A stretch of DNA of 64,000 nucleotides, taken from Neckera pumila (lineage: Eukaryota > Streptophyta > Bryopsida > Hypnales > Neckeraceae). Both the position numbers and the translations under genes were made by a program. The stretch lies in contig OZ018410.1 in the NCBI GenBank assembly GCA_963969595.1, positions 36,747,413 to 36,811,412 of the forward strand. The letters run 5' to 3'. Every line of letters begins with the position of its first letter. Positions within the stretch are counted from its first letter, which is position 1. The notes beneath the pieces are model-generated. The model saw only the letters and a list, made by a program, of their open reading frames with translations, was not told the DNA's origin and ran no database searches. Shown here piece by piece: positions 1-11,269 of this stretch.

Positions 1-589
1 CCCCTCATGGACAACTTCATGCATCTGGGAGGATTCATTGCCGGTTGGTTTCTAGGGAACGTGTTACTAATTCGACCCCAAGCTGACTGGGTGAAACCGC
101 AGCAGCAGCTGCGCTGCTTTCCAACTGTCATTTACGATGTGGACGACTTGCCGGTCACGTCGAAGCACTCGCACTGCCAGAAGGTTGTGTGGATCGTCTC
201 GCTCAACCTTCTCGTTGCAGGCTTCGTTGCAGCTCTTTTCGCACATTTCACAGGTGGGCACAAAGTCCGGCCTCATTTGTCTTTTTCGCAAAGGCAAAAG
301 CCGTTTCTAATGTGTAGTTTATCGACTCGATCGGCATTTGCTGATTGAAGCGTTTGTATGTGCAGGTGCGGATGCAAGAGAAGGGTGTACATGGTGTCAC
401 TACATGACATGCCTTCCAACAGACTTATGGAAATGCTATGGCGATCGAAATATTGTATGTGACTCTTCTACTCGATTCAGCCGTAAGCAGGTCGATTGCC
501 TGGGCCCCCACCTGACAAAACCGAAGACCAGTATAAGAAATGGGACTGTCCAAGATATCTTTACCCACTGCATCAAAAGCTGCTTATGA
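1..589 (+). CDS. Rhomboid-like intramembrane serine protease, C-terminal part (5' end outside window)
   Basis: Two exons are visible: 1-253 (frame open at the window edge) and 366-589, joined over a GT-AG intron (254-365). The first encodes DNFMHLGGFIAGWFLG followed by LLIRPQ, the last rhomboid membrane segment; His at codon 22-24 matches the catalytic His of the Ser-His dyad. A second hydrophobic helix follows (codons about 184-246). The second exon begins with CTWCHYMTCLPTDLWKC, which matches the Cys-rich C-terminal signature I know from plant RBL proteins. The catalytic GxSG segment lies upstream of the window. The protein would cleave transmembrane substrates in the secretory pathway (family knowledge). 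The 45 or so residues after the Cys motif are longer than usual and resemble nothing I know; a missed splice there is possible. Confidence 0.85.
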
Positions 590-1957
590 AGCAAGTCGAG
601 GTTATAAAAGTCATTGATGTCACGCTGCTACACCGTACAGAATGAGCTCATTTGTATAACGCGAACAACTTATACCAAGAAGGTGTCCAACAAGGACACG
701 AGTGTTCATTGCTGGAGTTCATTTAAATATCAACATGCACAGAGAAATTTTACAAGGTGTTCTGGTACACTTACATATCAGTTGTGTCTAGCACGCTTCC
801 ACCGCTACTGGATTAGTGACTAATTCAAATGATCACGACCGAGATCAATTTGATATAATGATCACAATACTCAAAGTTTCACTCTAAGTAATGCTACATT
901 GGCAGGCTTTAGTTTGAGAATCGAAAGGCCTTGGCCAGGGGCCATTGGATGATCACTGTGTGTGAAATTGCTTGGCCGATGCTGCATGAGGTCGTAAAAG
1001 CTACGACAATGCAGTGCTGTCCTTGATTCTTCAAAGACATAAAATTCTGTGTAACACGAGTATACGTCAGAGGTTTCCAGGGATTCACTCATTATTCTAG
1101 CTGAATTGAGCTTCAGTACGCAGTATTCACTATACGATTCAGAGTTCCAAGGTAAGTATCCATAGTGTTAGGCCTATGAGGAGAATTCAATATGCAAAGA
1201 TAGTCCATAAAAGATGCAATTTCACCATGGTTCGAAGCAAACTCACCACCAACGCTAATATTGTAGGCTGATTGTAGAAGCTCCTCAATCTTGGATGGGT
1301 TCGAAGGAGCGTGGTCTGACTGAGTCTCTTCCATAATATTTAGTAGCCATGTTGTTCTGCTTAGTTTGTGCAGGTTTTAAGGTTGACGCATAGAATACGC
1401 ATTTAATGATCATGATGAATAATCGCACCACCTTGAACACCTTGTAGAATTTCTCTGTCCAAGCATATCGCACGAACACAAAGTTGGGAGTCGGAGAGTT
1501 TCAACTGTGGCGACAGGTTTGAACCCGAAATATTCCTCCAACCCTGTTCTCACGTCAGTAAAGATGTGAGGAATCACTTCATTTTACCATCACAGTGCAA
1601 GGTGATAGAACTGCAATAATCATAGTTTTAAACCAGACAGTATTCTTGCAGGTCAAAATAGAACCTCTGAATAGTTCACTGGACGTAACTTCTGCAACTC
1701 CTACTCACGGAATGAGGAATACCTTGGTGCGTCTCCCCTCCAGGCTCGAGCACTTGAAACGGCGAATTCAGGGTACACAAAACTATTTGCTCTTGCAAGA
1801 TTTCGAAACCTCTGTGATCTTTTGACAGAAACTTCATTCTTGAATGTGTCTGTTTTTTCCTGCGCCAAAATTGTTTCAATAATCTCCGATGTGGTAAGGG
1901 TGAATCATTGTAGCATACGGAATGAGTATGAAAATGAGTTTCGGCCTACCATACAAA
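590..1957. other. Convergent intergenic / 3' UTR region between rhomboid and 5-phosphatase genes
   Basis: Both flanking genes end here, so this stretch probably holds their 3' UTRs. Base composition is close to genic (about 40% GC). Several short open frames occur but none shows a family motif except the candidate 3' exon listed separately at 1113-1319. Confidence 0.5.
1113..1319 (-). CDS. Candidate last coding exon of the 5-phosphatase gene
   Basis: On the minus strand a frame opened by an AG (1320-1321) reads SDHAPSNPSKIEELLQSAYN and ends at a TGA (1113-1115). Many plant type I 5-phosphatases end with a segment like ARVEAEELLP shortly after the catalytic domain, and SKIEELLQS resembles it. 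The phase fits a GT donor at 1977-1978 (after codon GAG). Against it: the acceptor lacks a good pyrimidine tract, the spacing is longer than usual, and the upstream exon has its own stop at 1958-1960. This could be an alternative 3' end or chance. Confidence 0.3.
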   Translation of the reverse strand, partial: SDHAPSNPSKIEELLQSAYNISVGGEFASNHGEIASFMDYLCILNSPHRPNTMDTYLGTLNRIVNTAY

Positions 1958-4900
1958 TTAGAACTCTAAAAAAAATACCTCCACTGTCTCCAGTTGATCC
2001 AATATTATATTTTTCGGGTAAATGCATGCTTTCTTGAGCTTTCTATGGCTGATAACTTCGACCTCGGCCATGAATGTTGCAGATACTGAACGATGGTCAG
2101 ACAACTTCAGGCTTCCACGTGTGTAAGCTACTTGTTTCATGCCTTTTCCGTACCATAGAATCCTGTCACACCTGCAGCGTGAAACTTATCACCGATCATG
2201 CCACATACCTCACGGTCTCTAGTCAAATGTCATTTTTCAGTCTCCCATCCCCAGGAGGTAACGAGGGGCAACAAGCGGATAATGGAACTTGCCAAGCAGG
2301 TGATCGTCGCTTCTCCCCAGTGCTTGAGGTCTCGCCAGAAAACTGATCTGTCCCTTCCTTGTACTTATAGGTCGGAGAGAAATGTATTGGACCTTCTTGC
2401 CAATCCTTGAACACTCGACCTTCTCCTTGCTCCAGCTTGAGCTGCTCAGACAATCGCATGTAAAAATAATATCTTTGAGATTGCAAATATCCAAGCTCAA
2501 AAAAGAACCTGAGATGGTGGCTCGCAGCATTGTGTCCCTCAATTGAATTGAGTGGACTTGTGTGAATCACCTGATCCTTGCGCAAGAGATACTCCCAATC
2601 GCTACAGCTGACTAGTCTCCATATCTCTTTATCGGGAAGAGCAAGCCGATAGTTCAAATCTCCGAGCCAGATGACCCGACTGCCATATGAAGAAGACCAA
2701 GCGTTAGAAGAAGCTAAGGAACGTACTTTACATAAACAGGATCCGTGTATCCGACACAATAACATTTTACTAAGACTAAGGTACGCAGCAATGTCTGAAA
2801 CAGTGTCGACTTTCTCTTAATGCAGTCCGAGCTGGCAGTATGTAAGTATTACTCACTCATGTGCTAAGATAACTTCAGGCAGCTCAACACCAAATAACTT
2901 CACCAATCGCGGAAATTTTGTTCGGCGCAGAATTTCGGCGACGTCTGCATTTCGCCGAAGTTGGTCCCCATCCTTGTCACCTGAGGTCAAATGGGAGCAT
3001 ACGAAGCAGAAACTTGTGTGGTGAAGACACATACTCACAGAAACGGATCCCTGCATTCATTCCAGACATCAAGATCAGGATACACACTTACCACATCAGA
3101 GCATGTACAACGATTCAAGTAGCGAAAGATGAGATACAATGTTATACTTGGTGAGCTTAAACAGTATTAACAGTAATGCTTGGACACATCAGAGCTAACT
3201 AGGGTCCATCTGGAAAGATGAATCACTACCTTATTTCCGAGGTAACGCATGAGACCAAGTCCAACAGCTGACACCTTCACGTTGTGGACATGGCGCCAAA
3301 GTTGAGAGCGAACCCACACTGTTATGAAAATCCCTACCATTTGCTTACTCGCAACGCACGAATATTTATGTCGAACGACGGTGGGGGGGTAGCATACCGC
3401 TCCAGTTGAAGATAGCATTGGGGCTACAAGATTAGCTTTCTCTGAGAGTAACTCATCCGCCACAGCCGCCTCACGCAAATCGAGCGTTGTAACGTCCGAA
3501 GTTGCAAATGCCAACGGCCACTCACTCTCGTTGAGAACCTTTTCACCATAGCTGGTCCTATCTAATGGCCACTCTTCAATTTGAGCAGGCAGAGTTTTCT
3601 CATAATTTAAATAATTTCCTTCAGTAGCTAAAAAGGCTGTTTCCAGATTCTTCCCACTCACGCATCGACCGAGTAATTTCTCGACATCGGAAATCTCAGA
3701 TACAGAGATGCCCATGTCTTCACTGGGAGGTGGGGGTGGTGCACTACGGCTCTGAAATGGATCACTCTCTTTGCGGAGGTCCTTATTATTTAGATACTCA
3801 CGGATTTTGGCTTCCCATCTGGCTGCTGGCTCTCGATCTTCGACACACAGGACATTGTTTGCGTTCAACGGAACGATTTCTTGAAAGCTGCAGCAAATGA
3901 CATATGAGCAAGACAATCTGGTATATCTTCAGTTAGATACTGCTGCAAGTTTGGTCATCCTTCTTAATATTGCAATTTGGAATCAATTTTGAGAGGTGTA
4001 CCGAGCACGGAAAACTTACCCAAAAATGTAAATATCAGCTGGCTCAGAATCATTTATCCATTCCTCCAAATCCAAGTCCTGGGGAGGTGGCTTCCCAGCA
4101 ACGTTCCAAGAATGTACCGCTACTCTGCTCACCACGGTAATTATAGGATTAAGACCTTCAAAAATGTTTTTACAAAAAGGAGAAATTACGTTGCCGTAAA
4201 AAGTAATCACGCCGTTGTTATGTTACCCCCACCCCACCCCCACCCCAACATAATAACAGATTGCTGTGTACGTACAAGTTACACTGAGCACAAGCTCCAA
4301 GATATTGTATACATTTTCAATGATTGAGAAGCAGATAGTAGAAAGTACCGAAATTCATGACCATCAACAAACTGCTGACGCAATGTCTCGGACTGTCCTC
4401 GCAATAAGGACAGTGGATTTGATGATGGGGCAACTGGAAGACAGACATTTTACATGAGTAACTTTGGACTATCATTCTCTACTCTCTAAAACACAGATTA
4501 AAGTATACTCATCGAAATCAAGAGGCGAGGCCAGTCACATGGAAGAAATCGTTATAACAACCATGGCGTTTACCTTCGACGTCATTGAAATTCACATCGG
4601 CGTGAAGGTTCGATATGTCGACGTCGAATTCGTCTCCATTCTCGTCTAAATCTGCAAGCCCAGCGCAAATTAAGAGTCAATACAAAGGCAGAACATAAAC
4701 ATGAACATTACAAGAATTAATTATTGGATTTCAGTGAAGCCACCAGATGATCTTTGGATATGTGGAACTATGAACGTAAGGCCATGATCAAAGCTGTGAG
4801 GAAATTCACAGAATCTGCTTACCACCGTTTACTTCGGAGCTACCCTTCGCATCCATGTCGGTGTCCCGTTTGAAGCTAAGGTCGCCGGTGTGTCTCAAGT

Positions 4901-5125
4901 TCAGCCATTTTTTTACCAGCTGGCGAGGCCAAAACTGCCGCAAGATATTCGTTGAACATTAACAGCAGTGTTCATTGATGAGCTTTAAATGAAAACAAAA
5001 ATCAACTCAATACAACTGCAGTTAGAACTGTAAAAAAAATTCCTATTTGTGAATCCAAAAAACCGGGGAAGAAAATAGTTGATGCCGCGTACCTCTGGCC
5101 GTCCTCGAGGAGATTCTATCACCAT
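1958..5125 (-). CDS. Type I inositol-polyphosphate 5-phosphatase
   Basis: Exons on the minus strand, all phase-checked: 5093-5125, 4823-4934, 4574-4651, 4349-4433, 4020-4124, 3230-3887, 2857-3050, 2571-2679, 2293-2441, and 1958-2171 (stop 1958-1960). The product is about 578 residues, usual for the family. It begins MVIESPRGRPE then FWPRQLVKKWLNLRHTGDL, a plant N-terminal signature. The catalytic domain has VHSWNVAGK (about 106-114), FQEIVPLNANNV (139-150), SHLTSG (about 376-381), the first signature WLGDLNYR (426-433) and the second PAWCDRILW (506-514), then SDHRSV (532-537; most relatives have SDHRPV). Residues about 165-340 form the variable insert typical of plant type I enzymes. It would remove the 5-phosphate from inositol phosphates or phosphoinositides in the cytosol, ending IP3/Ca2+ signalling (family knowledge). 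The start is the first ATG in frame, in context AACATGG; the frame upstream has only TTG. Two introns are unusual: a 129-nt stop-free in-frame intron (2442-2570) and a GC-AG intron (2172-2292). Confidence 0.9.
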
Positions 5126-7011
5126 GTTATCCCAGTGATCTCTGCGGAGTTCCAGATGGCCCGTGCCAAGCCTGCCGTAACCGCACAAAAAATCACTAAG
5201 CTATTGGATGAGCACCTAGCAGCACACAGAAAAGGACTCTCAACATGCAACTTCGATCAATTCACACGCCAACTGTCATCATGGAATGCAATGTCGACCA
5301 GAGAATAGTGCTGTTAGATAGGAAAGCGCTCAGATAACTTAGGCGAACGCTTGTCAGAATCTATTTATCATTGTTCACGATTGTCACTCGAATAGCTAAA
5401 GGCGACAGCTCCTTTCTACGACACCTATAAAATCTTGCTCAACGGAAAAGCAGAAGCGACGAATCACCTAATTAGAAACCGTTAACAAAGAGAACATCTC
5501 GTCCTAATATGCAGTGACTTCAAGTACCTCAGTCTCGTCTTTCTAAAATTACTACACTGACTCGTAAGCATTGCAGAGAACTTGTTATCGATAAATTTCA
5601 GCACCTAGGAACATGTTATTACGCAACCATAGTTCACCTGCTTGTGAACAATCGCAGGTAACAACAACAAAAATTTAGTTGTTGCAAAGCTCTAAAAGTT
5701 CAGGAAAAATAATTACATCATTACATCATCAAGCAAGAAAAGACACTATAAACAGCATTGTAGCTCTACTAAATGAGCTGACAGAGGATCCAGATTACAC
5801 AATTCATCACATGTCAACTACCAGCGACATTCCTTACTTATATTGCACCCGACAAATATATAAAGCAACTAGCATTGCGAAAGACTCTCGAACCGACGAC
5901 TTAAAGAACCAGCTTACGAACAACTTCCAAGACCACCGACTAAAGAGAATGCTTCGCTGTTTGAATCACAGCACTGACTGAGGCTCGCATTGCTGCCCGG
6001 TTCTTCACTTTCGCAGAGTACATATCATCGCTTGACAATAATTAAACGGAGAGCTATACAGCTGAAATTGTACGTCAAACGCATCATGATGAAAAAAGAA
6101 AACTCAATGTACCTCACGATACTCGAGCGTGCCAATTTTTTTCCGGTTCGCCCGCTGCAGCTCGCGCACCTTAGCTATCGGAGTCACAAATTAAACAGAA
6201 AAGCTAGCTCGCTCGTGTCTTTCCTAGCTCTCCCAAAGCTCGAAAGCAAGCAAGCAAGTTAAGCAAACGTCCACTCTCCACCACACTCAACAAAGAAATC
6301 CAACTGACAATCTCACCGCCGCGAACTCTAAAATTCTCCTTCACACTCGAATTTCACACTCTCGATCAGCTGGCTTTCACAGTGATAATCCGCTCTTGAA
6401 CTTCCAAGAAAAAGCAGATCAAGAAAGAATGAAGAGAGCATTAAGACGACGCTCTAGAATGAAGAGAGCGGCATTAAGACGCTCCAGCAATAATGATTTT
6501 CCGTGCACAGGATAACGTAAGCGGAAGCAGAGAATGAGAATGAGGAGAGGACTAGAGGAGGGACCCGCAGAAGTCGTCTTGGGAGGAGCTACTACAGGGA
6601 AGCGCGCTGCCTGACAATGGCGCTGATCGTGCGGGGCAAGAGGAGCTGCACTGCTGCAGATGGCGGAGGCAGACAGTGGGGACTGGCAACTGTCCGTCTT
6701 TGACGGGAGTCTTCTCATTTGGTCTTAAAACCGCGACTTGGCCCTATTCCCGTGAGTAGCCTGTGGAGTACTGCCACTTGGCACACTCTTCGAGCTTGGC
6801 AGGGGAGTGGACGGATGTTCATACTCGATGCTGACAGCATGGGTGCAAGAGTACTGGAATGTCAGGTTTCTTTGGGGAAATGCTTTTTTACTTAAGGTAG
6901 AATTGAGGTGGAAACACTTAAAAGCGTCAAAATAAGCAGCATAGTTGGAGGCACCTTTATATAGAATTTTTTTTTTGTAGTGTTTGCAATAGAAAATCAT
7001 CAATTTAAAAA
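5126..7011. promoter_or_regulatory. Upstream region (5' UTR and promoter) of the 5-phosphatase gene
   Basis: About 1.9 kb upstream of the minus-strand ATG. GC content stays genic until about 6720 and then drops sharply, which suggests the transcribed or regulatory part reaches roughly there. The stretch 6280-6380 is rich in CTCTC/pyrimidine runs on the plus strand. Open frames at 5679-5981 and 5990-6262 (+) and 6419-6718 (-) have no recognisable motif. No convincing TATA box or transcription start can be fixed by eye. Confidence 0.4.
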
Positions 7012-7727
7012 TCATACTACTAAAATCATAACTCCCTCCGTAATATCACAAATGCTACTATTAATAATAAGGGCTCATGTTTGCTATGCTACGCATTCAT
7101 TATATCACATATTAATAAAATTTTGATGTACTTGAATAGAATGTATGATAATGATTTTAATAAGTCTTTGAAATAATTAATTTTAATATTTTGTAAAAAC
7201 ATTTTCAATCATGCATACATAAAAATAATATTTTCATACAATGTTATATTACAAAAATAGAGTAGTAGTTTGCAATCACCTCTGTAATATCACTTTCACA
7301 ACTTGTATGATTTCAAAATTCTATTGCTACTACCAAATGATTTGAGAAATTTATTCAATTGAAGCGATTTTGGATTTCACAACAATTAAGTTGATCATGA
7401 AGTTTTTGAAATTTACAAGTTTTTCTTTTCAATTCACCAAGTTTTTAGGTTGCCATTGTTCGTAACAATTGAGTCAACTTTTGAATGCAATACAATAAAT
7501 GTGTATCTTTTACAATATTCACCATTGCATATATTTCATTCATTATTCAATAAATTTCTATTGTACATTTCAATATATGGTTACTTATAAACAAAATTAT
7601 ACAAATATTTTAGTAATTTTTTATTTGAAGATTTATTGAAATTTTTGTTCTGCATTTTATTGAATACATAAAAATTCTAATAAAATTCTAATGATGAATG
7701 CGTAGCATAGCAAGCGCCAACCGCTAG
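7012..7727 (+). mobile_element. Non-autonomous Helitron-like element, copy 1
   Basis: The element starts TCATACTACTAAAATC and ends CCAACCGCTAG, with host A before and T after it, the Helitron signature A|TC...CTAG|T. Just inside the ends lies an inverted pair about 20 bp long: CTTGCTATGCTACGCATTCA is the complement of the right subterminal sequence at about 7696-7715, and the left copy near 7078 differs by one base. The core is AT-rich and has no open frame. Copies 2 (32307-32989) and 3 (38416-38965) share both ends. The stable hairpin usually found about 10 nt before CTAG is weak here. Confidence 0.75.
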
Positions 7728-8743
7728 TAAATAAATAAAAAATTCAGGTATGGCATGTAGTTTTTATAAATTTTCAAAGTGGAAGCTCCCTAGGCCATTG
7801 AAACCGTCATATATATGGATCTAAAATTGAACTTTAGGAAGAAAAAAACAATCAACCAATCACAATTAAGCACTCGAACGACTCAATGACGCTTTGAGGG
7901 GACACTTTAATAGAAATCTACTATGCAAACAATGACACTTTTTAGGTGTATTCACCTTATCTAAAATCATTCATTTAACCTTGAAAGTTCCAAGGCCTAG
8001 ATTTTCTTGCTCAAAACCATTCAGAATTGGCATTTCTGTTACATTGAGCATTTGAGCCATGCAAACAAAGAGATTGTTTCTAAAGACATTCAAGTATAGG
8101 ATCATGCACTACACTTGTTTAAGCCCATGTCGTAAAAGTTTTGCAAGGTTTGACCTTGTAGATTGTAAAATTTAGTTGTAGAAGTTGAAAAAAAAGCTTT
8201 TGGGGGAGAATTTTAGATAACTTTGACCATAGTTTGTAGGAATTTTTTGTCCTATGGATTTTGAATTTAAGAATCTATAGTATTGAAGACTATATAATCC
8301 AAGGTGTGTTTAGAATTCACAATACAATACATTTTTTTCCAAACACTTTTTCCATTGCTGAAGTTTTCAATACAAGAATCCTAAAACGAGTGGATTAAAA
8401 TATTTATTTATTTTTCACAAGACCAAAAAAAATTCTTTAAACTCTTTTAATTTAGTTTCTATAAAATATAGAATGCTAATGGAAACACCCAAGTGCTTAA
8501 GACATTGGCATCATTGAACAAAAGGTCCCATTTTGTTCCCATTATGCTCCCAATCAATTCTCAACTAGAATTGTCCACTTCAAAAATGTCTCAAATCATT
8601 GTAAGAGACTTTCAATTGGAAGCTTAATGTGTTATCAACTTTTTTGAATGAGGAAGCATATTTTATATTGTTAAAAGCACAATTTGAGTACCTTCCCAAT
8701 GCTATACTATATATTGAATTTGACGAAAAGTTGCTATTGCAAT
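7728..8743. other. AT-rich intergenic DNA
   Basis: About 1 kb with long A/T runs and no open frame over 60 codons. No terminal repeats or gene motif seen. Confidence 0.6.
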
Positions 8744-8986
8744 AGAGTTATTCGTAAAGTCCCCCCCAGTTTAGAGGGAACTTTTTCCCACAAATTTCCT
8801 CCGACGGGCGACCCCACAAGCGACCACGACCCCGCAGGCAAAGTCCGGACAAAACTTCTTTTTGGTCGATTTGGGTGCAAAAGAAAGTTTGATACCCACT
8901 TTCGTATTGATTTTTTGCCCAAAACCTGCTTTTTCACAAAACTGCGAGGTTTAAACCCCAATTTGGGGTACTTTACAAATAACTCT
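8744..8986. mobile_element. MITE with 3-bp target duplication (AAT)
   Basis: A 243-bp island of higher GC has near-perfect inverted ends: left AGAGTTATTCGTAAAGTCCC and right complement AGAGTTATTTGTAAAGTACC. AAT precedes the left end and follows the right end, a plausible 3-bp duplication. The open frames crossing it on both strands are by-products of its composition. The transposon superfamily cannot be named from the ends alone. Confidence 0.7.
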
Positions 8987-9845
8987 AATCTATAGTCAAA
9001 GTTTCTATGTCAATATTGTGTAAAGGCCTCACGTTCTTTCAAATGTTTTCACCCGCATTGCCTTCTTTATGAATTTCCCTTGTCTCCATTTGTTGCCTCC
9101 TTTAAAAGTCAAGAAATGTTTTCATGACTTTAATTTCTAAACAAAGTCCAATTTGCATGAAAGATATATACAAGCAAAGCACTTAGAATTTGCGTCTTTG
9201 GAAACAAATTCAAATAATTATAGCAAAAATTGAGACAATAAGAGCCATACTAAGATCCACTTTGTCTCCCAAGGGGATAATAGGGCTTTAGGGGTTACAA
9301 CAATTTGTATAAGGTAAAGCCACCCAGAACTGACCGGATGAAGAATTATAACATGATCTGGAGTATTGAAGGCAAAACAAATATTTTTCAGAGGCACATT
9401 AATAGAAATGACAAGGATTGCAAAAAAATTGGTAATTTTATCGCTTGAATTGAAATTATTGGGAATTTTGGGAGGCAAAAAGTGCTCCGGACCCATGGCC
9501 AATATATAGATTCTTCCAATTCCAATCATTCAATAACTTTTTTTCTAATCATTATTTCCTACTTTCTTTCTCACAACTTGGAACATGTATCATGTATTTA
9601 TTAGTTCCAACCTTGAAGAGGGAAAAAAAAACATTCTAAGCTTGGTCAAAAATACATGCACCTATAGGTCGGGATTGGGTCACCGATTGGAAATAGGTGG
9701 CTCTACCTTAGTCAACATTACAATTAGAGGATATTTTTCAACTTACAAACCAACAGAAATTATAAAATTTCAAAGGAAGGAAATGTTTTTTGGAGATTTT
9801 TTTATAGCTTCTTTTGTACTTTTGAAGTCAAGATTTGAATAAATT
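8987..9845. other. AT-rich intergenic DNA
   Basis: No gene seen. A 103-codon minus-strand frame (9218-9529) has no recognisable motif or splice context and is probably chance. Confidence 0.5.
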
Positions 9846-11269
9846 TTAACCCTTAAAAGATGGGTCTATGACCAATTTTTCAACTTTATAGTTTTTTTTC
9901 TTTTTACACTCCCAATTTGCAACTCAAGTTGCAACTGTATCTGAATGAAAATTATATATTTAATTTTCAAATATGTAATCACATAACTTCTACAAATTAT
10001 AAAGATTTCAATTATTTTTTTGAAGATTTGAAATTACTATTATTTTTTTGAATAAAAAACAAAAAATTCATATCACATACAAAACATGATTTAAAATTTT
10101 GAATTTTTTCTCTCTAAATTTACACTATAATGTGCAACATAATGTTGCAAATAAATTTATAGTATCCTTCTAATATTAGAAAATCAACACTCTATAGTTA
10201 TAGGCCTTCAATTCAAATTGCAATAACAATTTGAACTTTAGGAATTTTTCAAATTTTCAAATTGGAATAGAACTTGACTTTGTAAGATTCATTTGACTTG
10301 GTGTCAAATTCAAAAAAGATAATTTTTAAGGCTACAATTAGACAAAGAGAAAGGAGTAGAAGTTGTCAAAATATACACTATAGATTTGCTATTTTCTTGT
10401 GTAGGAGGGTTAAAAAATATCACAACAAGGGAGTATCCAACACCTTTCATTGGAATCAAGTTTAAGCAACTTTGCCTAGAAAAGTTGAATTAAATTTTTT
10501 TTCCCATCTTTAAGGCCTCCTTGAAACCATCCAAAAGATGCAAAAGTACTCTAAGGCGCTTCAAGGTTCATCCAATGAGGATGGTAAGGACTAAAAGAAT
10601 ATGATGCATGACTTTCATGAAAACTCTAGAAACAAAAAATACCCTTATTCATCTCAAAACTTAATCATTTTTGACATACTACCTTGCTCATAGGGTCAAA
10701 TTCTTTTGAGGTTAATGTGCCATATCATTTTTTTGAATCATCTTCAATCATAAGACTTAAATCATTCACAAAAGGCACCATTACTTTACAATCATTTTAC
10801 ACCATGCATAAAATTGAAGACATTCCGCTTTGATAGACTTCCTAATGACCTCCAAAGGATCTTGGACAAAATTTACATGTGCTACAAGATATTTGTATTA
10901 CAACTATTGTAAGGCTTTCATCATAAAAGATTAAAGAATAAATCATGAATAGAAATAAAGAATATTGGCAAAGCATACTATTTTGCCTTTTGGACAAAAT
11001 AAATTTTGGGTAGAGATGTGCAGACCCTGTCCTACACTTACAATAATAATAAATTTTCAACAATTTAATAATATTGTAAACTTTGTGCCTCTTTCTTCAT
11101 AAAAATAGTCGAAATAAGAAATTTCAATTTTGTAATATCTATTCAAAGACATCCTAAAAAATATATATTAAACAATATTTAAAACAAGGTGATTTAAAAT
11201 GATGTATGAAAATATTGTCTAAAGACTTGTAGTAACTGCAAATTAGTTGTATTGGTCATAAGGGGTTAA
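9846..11269. mobile_element. TTAA-flanked inverted-repeat element, long diverged copy (tentative)
   Basis: The left end reads TTAACCCTTAAAAGATGGG followed by TATGACCAAT; the right end (complement) reads TTAACCCCTTATGACCAAT. Both are bounded by TTAA and share the TATGACCAAT word at slightly different distances. The interior is AT-rich and non-coding. At 1.4 kb it is longer than other copies, so the two ends might belong to different elements. Confidence 0.45.

Noticed and set aside
1285..1479. Minus-strand 64-codon frame as an extra 5-phosphatase exon
   Set aside because: No similarity to the family C-terminus; the overlapping frame 1113-1319 fits better.
5679..5981. 100-codon plus frame upstream of the 5-phosphatase gene
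   Set aside because: Lies in the opposite strand of a probable 5' UTR/promoter, no motif, no splice sites.
8684..8995. 103-codon plus frame
   Set aside because: Covers the 8744-8986 MITE almost exactly, with stop-free terminal repeats.
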